From Taiwanofungus camphoratus (taxonomy: Eukaryota; Basidiomycota; Agaricomycetes; Polyporales; Taiwanofungaceae): a stretch of 64,000 bases of DNA. Location of the stretch: assembly GCA_003999685.1 (NCBI GenBank), contig CP021220.1, forward strand, positions 1,736,001-1,800,000, given 5' to 3'. A program made the translations under genes and the position numbers. Under the pieces are notes generated by a model. The model was not told the DNA's origin. It ran no database searches and saw nothing but the letters and a program-made list of their open reading frames with translations. Positions 1 through 9,796 of the stretch are shown here, piece by piece (positions within the stretch are counted from its first letter, which is position 1; the number at the start of each line of letters is the position of its first letter).

Positions 1-620
1 AGGTGACCTCCATGTTTCAATGCAGTGTAGTCCGCTAGAAGAGCATTCAGCGTGAACAGAGATGCCGACAGCGCCCATATGGAATCCGAAGACGTCGCCG
101 CTGTCAGCGTCCGCAACACGGGCGATAAGGACATCAAGGCAAGAAATACCAAAATCGAGGACTTTACAGTCTTGGCTCCTGTTGAACATGCGGTGAGAGT
201 ATAAGCGTCCAAAAAGGATCGGACGTACGATTGGAGTTAACATTGCGGGAGATTGTACTCTGACAGTCAAGTAGTTCCCATACAAGAAAGCCCACTACGA
301 AGCCGCCCACTGATGCCCATACCAAGATACGAGGATCCAACCTTCGTTCATTGAGATGGACGAAGATAGCAAGGAAAGTGAAGATAGTCGCAAGATGTTG
401 ACTGATTGCGCAAGATGCAATGACAAGATACCAGTACGTATACGCCTTGAAATTAGCTGTAAATGATGTCTGGTCATTTCGGTTTCGAAGGTGGTTTCGA
501 TGCCGACTCACAGTTCCTGCTCAGAGAAGAAAGAAATGACTGTGGAACATAATTATCGGGGTAAAGTTTGCTCTTCCACAGTAGCCTTTCCCATTCGGCC
601 TCCCATGCTTCTCCTGACAT
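1..620 (-). CDS. GPI2: GPI2/PIG-C, GPI-GlcNAc transferase subunit (3' end cut by window edge)
   Basis: Subunit of the ER-membrane complex that moves GlcNAc onto phosphatidylinositol, the first step of GPI-anchor synthesis. Model: complement(join(<1..178,229..456,512..620)), with introns of 50 and 55 nt. The start MSGEAWEAEWERLLWK leads into the PIG-C signature KLYPDNYVPQSFLSSLSRN, followed by hydrophobic helices (YWYLVIASCAISQHLATIF) and the conserved loop LSPVLRTLTAATSSDSIW. All three exons join in one frame. About 215 residues are visible; the C-terminal membrane part lies outside the window. The fit to the family is direct. The exact start is inferred from the first ATG upstream of the conserved block. 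Confidence 0.9.
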
Positions 621-868
621 TCATATGGTCAACACACCGGCCGACCTGCAGTTGTCCGTGAAGTCGGCTCGACTGGAAGCAGAAAGTGATCACGCCCTGA
701 ACCGAAAGAGGCTACCTCGGTCACGTTTTCTCCCTCATAAGTGTTGGCATACGACGGTACAAACTTTAGTATTGCTAACGGTCAAAAAAGGCCCAGACTC
801 TGGATATTCTGGCACACTTCTACGACAATTCCACAATAACAACCCTCCTTACTGTCTGCTAACTGTGA

Positions 869-1271
869 TCACTGTCCAGTGTCGGACACATATAAGGTCA
901 CCGCTACTGTTATCAGAAGTTGCACGTGTTCATGCATGGTCGCAACGGACACTTTAGCTAGAAGGTCGAAAGAAGCTAACGTGGAGGTCCAACGGGCATA
1001 GTAGATGCCATGGGGAGCTCCGTACGCCACACATAGAATGATGACTCTTGAAGACCCTTGAAGTTTGTCCACGACCTGTCGAAATATCTCATGATTGCAG
1101 GATATTACGGCAATACACTCTCCAATAGCATCCAGAGATAAGGTTGAGGGGTCCCCGCTGGATATCTCTCAGGAGACCTCTAGGCTGACTTGCGCCGGGC
1201 ACGGTAATCTGGTCGGAAGCATGTCCTTGCCGAATATCCCCTGAAAGCCGCGCTCGAACTAAAACGTCCAT
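869..1271 (-). CDS. unidentified minus-strand coding candidate, structure unresolved
   Basis: Open reading on the minus strand includes GFQGIFGKDMLPTRLPCP near 1170-1250 and IILCVAYGAPHGIYYARW near 990-1040, which look more like protein than chance translation. A 56-nt intron beginning with GT just after the first block and ending in GAG-AG would join them as SLE|CIAVISCNHEIFRQ, but neither a convincing start nor a stop could be fixed. I do not recognise the family. The opposite strand over 1100-1250 is also open, so the strand is not certain. It sits between PIG-C and the SVIP-like gene, both on the minus strand. It may be a real small gene, a decayed one, or noise. Confidence 0.25.
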
Positions 1272-1455
1272 ATCAAGACTATTTCGGGATGAAGAAATTT
1301 CAACTCATTGGGCTGCAATGGTACACTGATATCAAAAACGGAAGAATTCTATATCGCACATGCAAGTACCTGGTGGTGTGCAGCTGTCGGAGGGCAACGT
1401 GTGGGGTCATGATGCAGCGAAGCTCCGCGAAAAATTTCAGGATGTGTCTTAAGCA

Positions 1456-1840
1456 TCAATCCCACTGTGAATGTTTTAGTTCAGAGGAACGTCAGGAGCT
1501 GCGCTGATATTAGATTCCATGCACAGACCACGAGTCTTTCCTCCTGTCTCGGCTCCGGAACCCTGGGAGCTGACTTTGATGCTGCCAACTGGCTAGCCAA
1601 TTTGCCACGATTGGGATTTGAAAAATGAGTACCACGACTTTGCTCCTAGCGATGTGGGTTAGAACGCGGGAGGGGTAGTGGCAGATGACGACGAACCGCT
1701 TGTCGCCGTCTCTCGGCGGCTTCTGAGGCTGCGGCGCGAGGATCAGGACGACTGTTTTGGGGGCGCTCTCCGTTGCTTGCGCCACCGAGGACTGTATGTC
1801 CACCTGAATGTGTGCCAGGCTTCGAGCAGATTGAGCCCAT
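1456..1840 (-). CDS. SVIP-like small N-myristoylated protein
   Basis: Model: complement(join(1456..1464,1529..1645,1697..1840)), giving 89 aa. It begins MGSICSKPG, a textbook N-myristoylation start (Gly2) with Cys5 nearby for palmitoylation. The middle block PRAAASEAAERRRQAEQSRG continues across the first splice into GKLASQLAASKSAPR, an Ala/Arg-rich helix like the p97/VCP-interacting motif region of SVIP (small VCP-interacting protein) and its fungal relatives. The last exon is only 9 nt and adds Trp-Asp-stop, so the protein ends QEERLVWD, matching what I know of the fungal family. Likely membrane-tethered and acting with Cdc48/p97 in ER-associated degradation; that function is inferred by family resemblance only. 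Confidence 0.75.
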
Positions 1841-2284
1841 AGACCACCACTACTGTGGTACTCTGAAGTTCAGAGTTGATGGAAGTTGACGAGGTAAACT
1901 CGGATACGGAGGGTCAGCTGTCTATTTCGGGTCCCATGCGCGTGCAGCACCACGGTAGCGTAAAATAATTTAAACAATGCATAATCACCGATAGTAACAT
2001 TTTTAATCCAAACAAACTTGCTGCATCGTACAAGTACAACCGTTGTCGACGGCGGTGAGAAGCGATAGCTAGCTTCCGGTCAATTGTAGATTATTAATCT
2101 GATTTAATGCCTACAACGATATGCAAGACTATGGCGATAATGGGCTAGAAACGCTAGCATATTCCCCTCTTGTGTCATTCGGTCTTTCTCGACTCCAGAG
2201 GCCACGGACGCGGTCTCCTAATCTGATATCGTCTAGTTGTCTGTGTGGGACCCAGGCCTGAGAGTTATTGCCAACTCAGTGAGA
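1841..2284. other. intergenic stretch, no gene seen
   Basis: Nothing recognisable. It holds the promoter side of the SVIP-like gene and the 3' flank of the Cys-rich membrane protein gene. No long open frame, tRNA or repeat was seen. Confidence 0.5.
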
Positions 2285-2930
2285 TTATGGCAGATCAAGA
2301 CAACGATTTACCTCCCACCACCTCCTGCTCGCACTCCAAGGCAAACTGGTATCGAGTCCCGCTTTGACCATTCTACCCTTGATACCGGCGCCGAGTAATA
2401 GACCAAACACGGTCAGCAGGAACAGCGTAACAACGAGCTGGTCTCTAGGAGAGTCACGTTCTTGAGAAGATTCCTGTATAAATCAAGGCGTGAAGGGAAA
2501 AGAAATCCATAACATACGGAAGCATCTAGCTTCGACGTCGCCCTCCTTTCCAGTGGCTGTGTCGGGATCTGCATCTCCGAGGGACGCGCCAGCACATATA
2601 GGTAGATTCTGGTTCAGACACCATTGCTTGGTGCACGATAAGCAAGGTTGGCTAGGATTGTCGGGGATTTCCATATGCAATATGGTGTAATTTGAACCAA
2701 AGCATATGCCTAAGCAGCCAGCGCCGTGGGCATAGCACTGTAATGGGACGGCAAAGGACGTACATTTACAGAAATCGGTAGCCTCCCATTTGTGACCTAG
2801 GATAGCATTGGCAGAAAGCTAAATCCGAACAGTGCATACTGAGTTTTGACGTCCTAGACAAAGAAAAAGGTATGTAGCTCACAGAGAAATACAGAAGCAA
2901 TAGAACATACAGGCGCGAATTCAACGGCAT
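2285..2930 (-). CDS. small Cys-rich single-pass membrane protein, unnamed fungal family
   Basis: Model: complement(join(2285..2460,2518..2796,2840..2930)), 181 aa. An N-terminal signal sequence (MPLNSRLYVLLLLYFS) is followed by a Cys-rich outer part (FCKCTSFAVPLQCYAHGAGC, PCLSCTKQWCLNQNLPIC), a conserved-looking block TATGKEGDVEARCFQRDSPR, then one membrane helix (LVVTLFLLTVFGLLLGAG) and a short basic tail. Splices use GTATGC...CTAG and GTATGT...CAAG and keep frame throughout. An upstream in-frame ATG at 2948 would add six residues. I do not know a named domain for it, though the block before the helix reads like a conserved fungal family. It is divergent from ARP1 with only about 140 bp between starts, so the two may share a promoter. 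Confidence 0.7.
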
Positions 2931-3073
2931 GATCGACGTCCGACACAAACAGAAGAGCAGCGCGGCTATATGCTAACAACAACGCGACTCAACCAACTCG
3001 ACGACCCAATCTCTAGCATATAACTTGGACAGGTCCTCTATATAGTCCAGCCATCGTATTTCACGCAGGGTCG

Positions 3074-4696
3074 ATGTCTGCCGAATTTGAAGACGTTCTC
3101 ACGAATCAACCTGTTGTAATAGACAATGTCGGTCATACTCTTCGTTTTGCAGTCACTGACTAACGTGTACTGAGAATGCTGATACTCTGGCCTCATTATT
3201 TAGGGCTCTGGAACAATAAAGGCCGGATTTGCGGGTCAAGACCACCCAAAATGCTTCTTTCCGTCTTTGTGCGTCTTCACGGTTAGGGCCATCCCACACA
3301 GCGCATGTCTTGATCACTAACGTCAATGGCACTGCGACCATGTAGTGTGGGTCGGCCAAAACATATACGAGTGATGGCAGGCGCATTAGAGGGAGATGTA
3401 TTTATTGGTCGGAAAGCACAAGAATTCCGAGGCTTGCTGAAGATCAAGTATCCGATGGAACACGGTATCGTGACTGACTGGGATGACATGGAGCGGATAT
3501 GGAGTTGGGTGTATGCAGAAGAGCTTGGGACGTTGAGTGAAGAGGTGCGTCCTCTGCGATGTCCATGCCATGATCGGAACTAATGTCTCGTTACTGCAGC
3601 ACCCAGTACTAGTAACAGAAGCGCCGCTGAATCCTAGACATAATCGAGACGTCGCGGCCCAAATTTTCTTCGATACTTTCAATGTTCCTGCCCTATTTAT
3701 ATCCGTCCAAGCTGTACTTTCGCTGTGAGCACTGCCACGTTACCCGTTCCGAGACTATTGAACTCCTTGACGCGCCTCCAATGCGATAGATATTCGTCAG
3801 GCCGCACAACGGGAATTGTGCTCGATTCCGGAGATGGCGTAACGCATGCAGTACCTGTATTCGAGGGGTTCTCCATGCCTCACGCCATTCGCCGAGTCGA
3901 TGTAGCGGGAAGGTAGGTTGTCGGAGCTTCTGCCCAACTGCTGATTAACTCTGAAAAACCAGGGACGTGACAGATCACCTGCAATTACTGTTACGAAAGT
4001 CTGGACATCATCTACACACGACAGCAGAACGAGAGGTAGTTCGAACAATCAAAGAGAAATGTTGTTACGTCGCCCTGAACCCTGCTAAGGAAGAGAAGGA
4101 TTCCTCAGGGCGAGGAGAGGAATTCCGCTTACCTGATGGCAATACGGTACAGGTGTATAGAGGTCTCTTCCGATGCGTTTGACACCACTGATTATATGCT
4201 CGCTGACAGCTCGGTCCGGAACGTTTCCGGGCACCAGAAATTCTGTTCAATCCTGAGATCATCGGCCAAGAGTATGCCGGTGTACATCAGGTTGTTGTGG
4301 ACGCGATCAATCGCGTCGACTTGGATCTGAGGAAGAGCCTCTTCTCGAATATCGTTCTCAGTGGCGGCAGCACACTTTGTCGCGGTCAGTTCGCTTCGAC
4401 CCATTTCTCCCTCACTCTCATATCTTTTGCAGGATTTGGCGACCGTCTCCTCAATGAGGTCAAGAAGCTTGCGTTGAAAGACATCAAGATCAAGATCTAT
4501 GCACCTCCAGAGCGCAAGTATTCAACTTGGATAGGAGGATCTATTCTAGCTGGCTTGAACACGTTTAAAAAGGTGTGCAGCCAGATGCGCTGTGTTGCTC
4601 AAATGAGCTTACATCATTCGTAATCCACAGATGTGGGTATCTGCCGAAGAATATCAGGAGGACCCGGATATTATTCATAAGAAATTGGGCTTCTGA
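3074..4696 (+). CDS. ARP1: actin-related protein 1 (centractin), dynactin filament subunit
   Basis: Arp1 forms the short actin-like filament of dynactin, the dynein cofactor for nuclear migration and vesicle transport. Model: join(3074..3127,3204..3268,3346..3544,3600..3724,3790..3912,3963..4152,4210..4384,4433..4572,4631..4696), 378 aa, the usual Arp1 length. Actin-fold blocks appear in order: [16 protein letters not shown] (phosphate loop 1), [41 protein letters not shown] (loop 2), [30 protein letters not shown] and [13 protein letters not shown]. It ends with [16 protein letters not shown] and the C-terminus favour Arp1 over conventional actin. All nine exons join cleanly. Confidence 0.96.
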
Positions 4697-5022
4697 GATG
4701 TCACTATGTAAAGACTCTCCTTGCTGTACTTGCTGATTCTGGCAAACCACATACCCTATTTCCGCAGTATGTTACCCTTCAAGTAGTGATCTGTTGTTAA
4801 TCTCATCGTGCAGTAAATCCATAACTGACATCTGTACTGCCCACACGTCAAATGAGTAATGTCAGGGATATGGTTTCCACATGCGCATAATATTCATGAA
4901 CAGTAAAGGAAAAAAGGCATGCATACGCAATGGGATACAAACGCAGAAAGGTTTTGCCAGATGAAACCGATATGCGATGTAGAGATGACGAAACCCTGAA
5001 GAAAATGCGGTAGGCCAAACCC
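4697..5022. other. convergent intergenic stretch
   Basis: Lies between the ends of ARP1 (plus) and eS24 (minus). It should hold both polyadenylation regions; no gene or repeat was seen. Confidence 0.5.
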
Positions 5023-5730
5023 TTACTTGCCCTTCTTCGGAGGCTCGGCAGCCTTGACCTTTTTAGTACCACGGAACTGGAGGTGAATGATGTGAGCAGG
5101 ACTCGGACCGCAACGGACAGACTGCTGACTGCACCTTCTTCGCACGATTCTTTCTTTCCTTCCGCAACTTGCGCGAGGTCTTGGTTGGTGCCTGCATAAG
5201 GCCAGCCTGTGCACAAGCAATATGAGTCGAATCTCAAAAATGGATAAGGACAGTCAACGGAAACGCACCCGAATCAATCGATATTTAGGCTCAAATTTCA
5301 ACTGTGACGCCTCATCATCATAAATCAATGCGAAGCCCGTGCTTCTACCACCACCAAAGTGTGTCCGGAAGCCGAAGGTAATGATGCGACCCTTGTCGGT
5401 CTTGTAAATGGTCGCAAGCTGTTCCGAAAGCTCTGCCTTGGAGACGTTTGGCCGCGACGGGTGGAGAACGTCCACGACGAACTGGCGGCGGCTGAGGAGC
5501 CGGTTGGTGATGAATTTGCGGGTGCGGATAGTGATTGGTGCTGTTGTGTCGGCCTGCAGAGAAGAAACAAGGTGTACAGTCAATTATATGCCCAGACGGT
5601 CATTCGGCCTGCTGTGTGCATCCAATCCACCAATCTTCCATCCGACGCTTTCCCACTCGAATCCACCAAATTGACGGCACTTAGAGTCTCCTAACGCATC
5701 CCATAGTAAGGTAGAGCGGGGACTCACCAT
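5023..5730 (-). CDS. RPS24: 40S ribosomal protein eS24
   Basis: Small-subunit ribosomal protein. Model: complement(join(5023..5076,5135..5206,5269..5553,5728..5730)), 137 aa. The first coding exon is just the ATG, followed at once by GTGAGT; the second exon resumes [20 protein letters not shown]. Family landmarks follow: [51 protein letters not shown], then a basic tail [16 protein letters not shown] and [17 protein letters not shown]. Length fits eS24 (about 135 aa). The gene is head-to-head with the Tic20-like gene at 5974, 243 bp away. Confidence 0.95.
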
Positions 5731-5973
5731 GATCAATGCACCGGCCTTTTAGTTTTCCTTTACTCTGGACGTCGGCTGGCCCGTGGAGATGTTTTCCTGG
5801 GTGCAGAATGAGGATCTGCACAAATAGGAGCAAATAGAGATGTGGCTGACGATCGGCTCTCCGCGTGGTCCAGGCTGCTATTACTGACACCGACATCAAG
5901 CGCAACTGCGTAGCATTAGTATTTATTCTATCTAGCACTTGCTATCTCATTTGCTTCATCGGTTTGGGATAAC

Positions 5974-6770
5974 ATGAGTAAATCTAGCTTTGCCTCCTTT
6001 GCGCCTTACGTGAGTCACTTGCTCTAATCCCTCAGACCTCAGCACTCAACTCAAGTTATAAAACTTTGCAGACTCCACCCCCCGACGACCCGTCCTATGC
6101 GTCGTCGTCGTCGAAATCCGCATCGCGGCCATGGTTCCCCCCTGCCCCGTCTCAGCCAGCCATGTCATATCAATCTGGAGGTATACCTACCCTCAACACC
6201 TCTCAGGCGGGTGGCCTTGCCGCGGTGGAAGATGCGGAGGCTCAGAGCGGACACAGTATGTGGGAGACACGATATGGTCTAAGGGTGGACATGCTTGCTG
6301 CATTTTCATATCTGTTAGGCCCTATATCTGGTGAGCACCGCTTTAGAGAAACTGCTTCGATATTGGCTCAAAGGCGGGCTACAGCGCTATTACTGCTCAT
6401 TGTCGAAACACACAACGACTACGTGCGCTTCCATGGTATGTCTCCTATGCTCGCAGTGCTTGCTGGATATAATGTAACCCAACGTCGTTTCATCAGCATA
6501 CCAATCAGCTCTCCTATCCACACCCCTAGTCGCGCTGCGAATTTTGGCATCACTCCTGCAATTCCCATCGTTCTTATGCACGATACTCACACTCACACTT
6601 ATACTACCGCTCCTATACATGACGTGAGTGAAGGCTACTTGCTGGATTGTGCATGGCTAATTACTTGAGCTAGATGGCGGGCGTATATTGACGCAACGCG
6701 AAATGGCCTTGTGCGCTTCCACATACCAGGAATTGGACCTATGGCGGACAGATGGGTATCAGAAGAGTAA
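5974..6770 (+). CDS. Tic20/DUF4870-like multi-pass membrane protein
   Basis: Model: join(5974..6009,6072..6330,6385..6435,6497..6623,6674..6770), 189 aa. A Pro/Ser-rich N-terminus (about residues 1-65) precedes a membrane core: YGLRVDMLAAFSYLLGPIS, then ALLLLIVETHNDYVRFHAYQ, then SLLQFPSFLCTILTLTLILP, ending GIGPMADRWVSEE. The pattern ETxNDYVRFHAxQS with flanking helices is that of the fungal proteins grouped with chloroplast-import Tic20-like/DUF4870 families; in fungi the role is unknown and the name says nothing about plastids. All five exons keep frame. It shares a short divergent upstream region with eS24. Confidence 0.8.
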
Positions 6771-7174
6771 TGCCGCAAATTATATCCACAAATCGTTTGT
6801 TAAATCATTGTTTTGTCGGATAAACTGCCAGTGCGAAGATAGAGCTCTTCGTTGCTGCTCTAGCATCAAGAGCAAGCACAGCTTGGCAGAGTCTTGGTCG
6901 TGGTGAATTACAGCCTATAGATGGCTCGTTGCTCTGGTTGTGTGACCCCTCATGTGTTTCACCTTAGCTTTGTCATGAGATTGAAGATTGAAGATAGATT
7001 GTTAGTCATGCATGCAATACGAAGGCAGAGATTATCATGATACACAACGATGCGAGACTATCCATACATATCAGGTTCCAGCCTGTGATCATACATAGTC
7101 GTACAATAACATCAACCTCGTTACTAGAAAAACGAAAAAAAAACTGTCCTTCGCGAACAACCACTCTTGTGAGA
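6771..7174. other. convergent intergenic stretch
   Basis: 3' flanks of the Tic20-like gene and of the helical secreted protein gene. It holds a small AT-rich run and an A-rich tract near 7130; no gene was seen. Confidence 0.5.
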
Positions 7175-8071
7175 TTATACTGTCATACAAAGACCTGCAA
7201 TCTGGAGCCCAGAATCACAGGTGGCCTGAATAGCCAAGTTGATGAGATCTTGAAGTAGAGGCCTCAGGTCGTTTATGATCGCATCCGTCAGATTCTCAGT
7301 TGCGTCCATAACTTCATCCAAGAGGCACTTGATGTCGTATATAACTGTCCAACAAGCAGGAAAATGACACGAATGAAATCGGTTAGCCACAGAGAAATAA
7401 GCCAATACTCACTGGGACCGAGTAAAGGACCGAGGACAGGGATACCACCAATAAGTTCATCGACGTTGCTCAGAAGATCCTTGACCGCATTGATCGTGTT
7501 CTTGAGCAATGTCTCCAAAGTATTATCCTTGTCGTAGTTAGCGAGACCTTTGTCAGCAGCAAGTTGAGCCAGAACGCCTTGGAAGTCCACAAGATTGGTA
7601 TGGAAGGCGGATACCGCGGAGACAGTCTGCTGGTTGAAATCGATACTACCACCCTGTCCAGACGCAGACTGGGACGCTAGGCTGTCTAGTAAAGTTGAGT
7701 AACCATCCGATTTCTTATGAAACGAGTAACTTACTGATCGTATGCGCGTTCTGATTGATCTGAGTATAGTATGAATTCAGTAGACCTATGTTGTCCAGGA
7801 TGCTGGTAATATCCCGCTTGTGGTAGGTCGGAGGCGTAAGCTTGGTTTCGTGATCAGTGCCGTTATGCTTGACTTGTTCCGCAAGAGCATGGCTGAGCCG
7901 AGGTCCAAGGTCCGAGGAGCGTTGAGCGAATTCAGCATAGGCCACTCTCAACGGCATCGGCACAGGCAAAGGAAAACCAAGGGCAGGAACCGAACAGAAA
8001 GGACCGCTGACCAAGACAGAAAAAACGGCAAGGTTTATGGCCACGATGATGGCGCGGATGATAGAATGCAT
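7175..8071 (-). CDS. helical secreted protein, HsbA-like in character
   Basis: Model: complement(join(7175..7344,7413..7685,7735..8071)), 259 aa. Signal peptide: MHSIIRAIIVAINLAVFSVL. The mature protein is mostly helical: DITSILDNIGLLNSYYTQIN, then an Ala-rich stretch AVSAFHTNLVDFQGVLAQLA, then NAVKDLLSNVDELIGGIPVL, GPLLGPIIYDIKCLLDEV, and DAIINDLRPLLQDLINLA with Cys near the end. Helix-rich secreted fungal proteins such as HsbA (hydrophobic surface binding protein) have this look, but I see no diagnostic motif, so the link is tentative. The start was chosen because the upstream in-frame Met would place the signal peptide internally. Confidence 0.65.
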
Positions 8072-8919
8072 GACGTTGTCGAGGTTGACCAAGGCAACAG
8101 ATATTATTTGAGAGTACAGAATTCGGCGGCTAGCGCGTCTAGAACTAAAGAAATACCTAGTGTAAACGAGGACGGGACGGTAGAGGCCGGAGGAGCGAGG
8201 TGTTGAGAGCAAGACGCGACGAGCGCTGTGTTCGTTTTCGGGGTGTACTTATAGTGTCGACGCGACAGAACTTTGTTTGACGTCTCGGACGATGCCCATT
8301 GGTCACCGCGTGATCGAGACATTCGAAGCACGTGACAGGAGTATCATACCATGATACTGTATCAGTATCATCTAAGTGTGGAAGGGAAAGCAAATGTGCC
8401 ATATCCAAGACAGTCGAACACGTAGTTTTGCACTAGAATGGACATCATGCACCCGAACGCACGAAATACTTGTCGCACAGACCGCCTCAGCGGCCTGAGG
8501 CCTGATGCGGTAGACGTGGCAATGAAGGGCGACATTGCAGTCACTTGATGGTGTCCCACATCGACCAGTCTTATACGAGGAACCGCGCCACCATCGCAAT
8601 AAATATTGAAAGCAAAATAAAATTAGGACCACCAAACAACACCGATGAGTCTGAGAAAGCAAGTACGGACAAAGTACGGTATCGACTACGCAAAATGTGC
8701 CAACGCCAGAGTATCCATACGGAAGGCGGGAACCATATCAAACAGTGTACAGTCCAAAGCCGGGTATACAACGAGTGCGTCGCGAAAGACTGTGATCGAA
8801 AAGAATGTGCGAAACTAAGATGGTCTAGAATTGTTCTCGAGTCTTTCCCCAGATGAGGCATTGGTTAGTCTTTGCTGATCCTCATATTCCTGTGTTCGGT
8901 CGGCATATAGTTTGTATGC
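8072..8919. other. intergenic stretch between two secreted-protein genes
   Basis: Promoter side of the minus-strand gene at 8071 and 3' flank of the priA-like gene. The palindromic cluster at 8341-8371 is described separately. Open frames of about 96-103 codons on both strands near 8545-8861 look like chance. Confidence 0.5.
8298..8371 (-). promoter_or_regulatory. candidate promoter cluster: CCAAT, CACGTG and nested GTATCAT palindromes
   Basis: Upstream of the secreted-protein start at 8071 (minus strand) lie a CCAAT box (8298-8302 read on the minus strand), an E-box-type CACGTG (8329-8334) and three GTATCAT/ATGATAC heptamers packed in 31 bp (8341-8347, 8351-8357, 8365-8371). The last two form a perfect 9-bp inverted repeat around a 3-bp spacer. 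Function is inferred from position and symmetry only. Confidence 0.4.
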
Positions 8920-9681
8920 TTAGAGCTTGATGCACAATTGGCCATCGGCGGACTGCTTGTAACCCTGCGCGCAAGTGTAAACTGTAGTGGCGGCATATTG
9001 AGCACACGAGCATTAGGACAGGTCGACATGAACAATACTTACTTGCGCAGCGGCCCTGGTTGCACCCAACATTCCATACACCCTCAATAGCGGTGCAATC
9101 CTGACCGGCACCAGTAGAAGCGCATCCACCGCACGACTCGAGATCGGCATAGGTATCGACACATTCGTAGTCACCAGCGACACCGCTCAGGCCTGGTAAG
9201 GGGCAAGCCATCAAGCTGTTGGGGCAAAGCGGGGCAGCACGGGACTTTTTGTCGCGAGGCCAGTGGAAGCCGCTACCACTCTTACCCGAAGGTTTCGGCG
9301 GGAATGCAGGCTGGCTCGGTGACGAAAAAGGGCAGCAGGTCGACGAACCGCCATTCCATTCCCAACCGCTGTTGCACTGGGGCGGGGGCATGTTCGCGGG
9401 AGGCTGGTGCGGGACACAGCACTGCTTGCCTTCATGCCACTCCCAACCAGACGTTGGGCATTGGGTGCCTTGCGGGGGAGACGGGGGACTGGGTGTACCA
9501 CCGTAAGGAACACAGCAGCTTTTGTCTTCGTATCTACATCAAACGAAGTTGGGTTGTAGTTTGATTAAGAGTAAGGAACTTATACTTACAAGAACTCGTT
9601 GCTATTGCAACTGGATTCGCTGTTAGCAAAGACGAATGGAAGGGCGGCAGCGACAAGGAGAAGGCTGGCGAAACGGGCCAT
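8920..9681 (-). CDS. priA: priA-like secreted Cys-rich protein
   Basis: Model: complement(join(8920..8981,9043..9533,9591..9681 region, exact exon 1 = 9590..9681)), 214 aa. Signal peptide MARFASLLLVAAALPFVFA is followed by CNSNEFL and repeated modules of the type SGWEW...CC (PTSGWEWHEGKQCCVPH, CNSGWEWNGGSSTCCPF). A charged linker then leads to a Cys-rich C-terminal domain: CPNSLMACPLPG, YECVDTYADLESCGGCAS, DCTAIEGVWNVGCNQGRC and YTCAQGYKQSADGQLCI. This order matches protein priA, first described from fruiting Lentinula edodes; its molecular job is not known. A TATA-like element lies about 105 bp upstream of the start. Confidence 0.9.
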
Positions 9682-9786
9682 AACAAAGGATCGTGGGCTC
9701 AAGGACGGACCAAGAGAGAGCGAAAGTAAAGAGGATGAGGGAGGAAAGATAGACTCTTAGGCAACGAGGAAAATCGTGGTATCCTT

Positions 9787-9796
9787 CTTATATAAG
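9787..9796 (-). promoter_or_regulatory. TATA-like box of the priA-like gene
   Basis: The palindromic decamer CTTATATAAG sits about 105 bp upstream of the ATG at 9681, a plausible TATA position for a strongly regulated secreted-protein gene. Confidence 0.5.

Noticed and set aside
568-957. 129-codon open frame on the plus strand
   Set aside because: It starts inside the first PIG-C exon on the other strand and has low-complexity, unconserved sequence.
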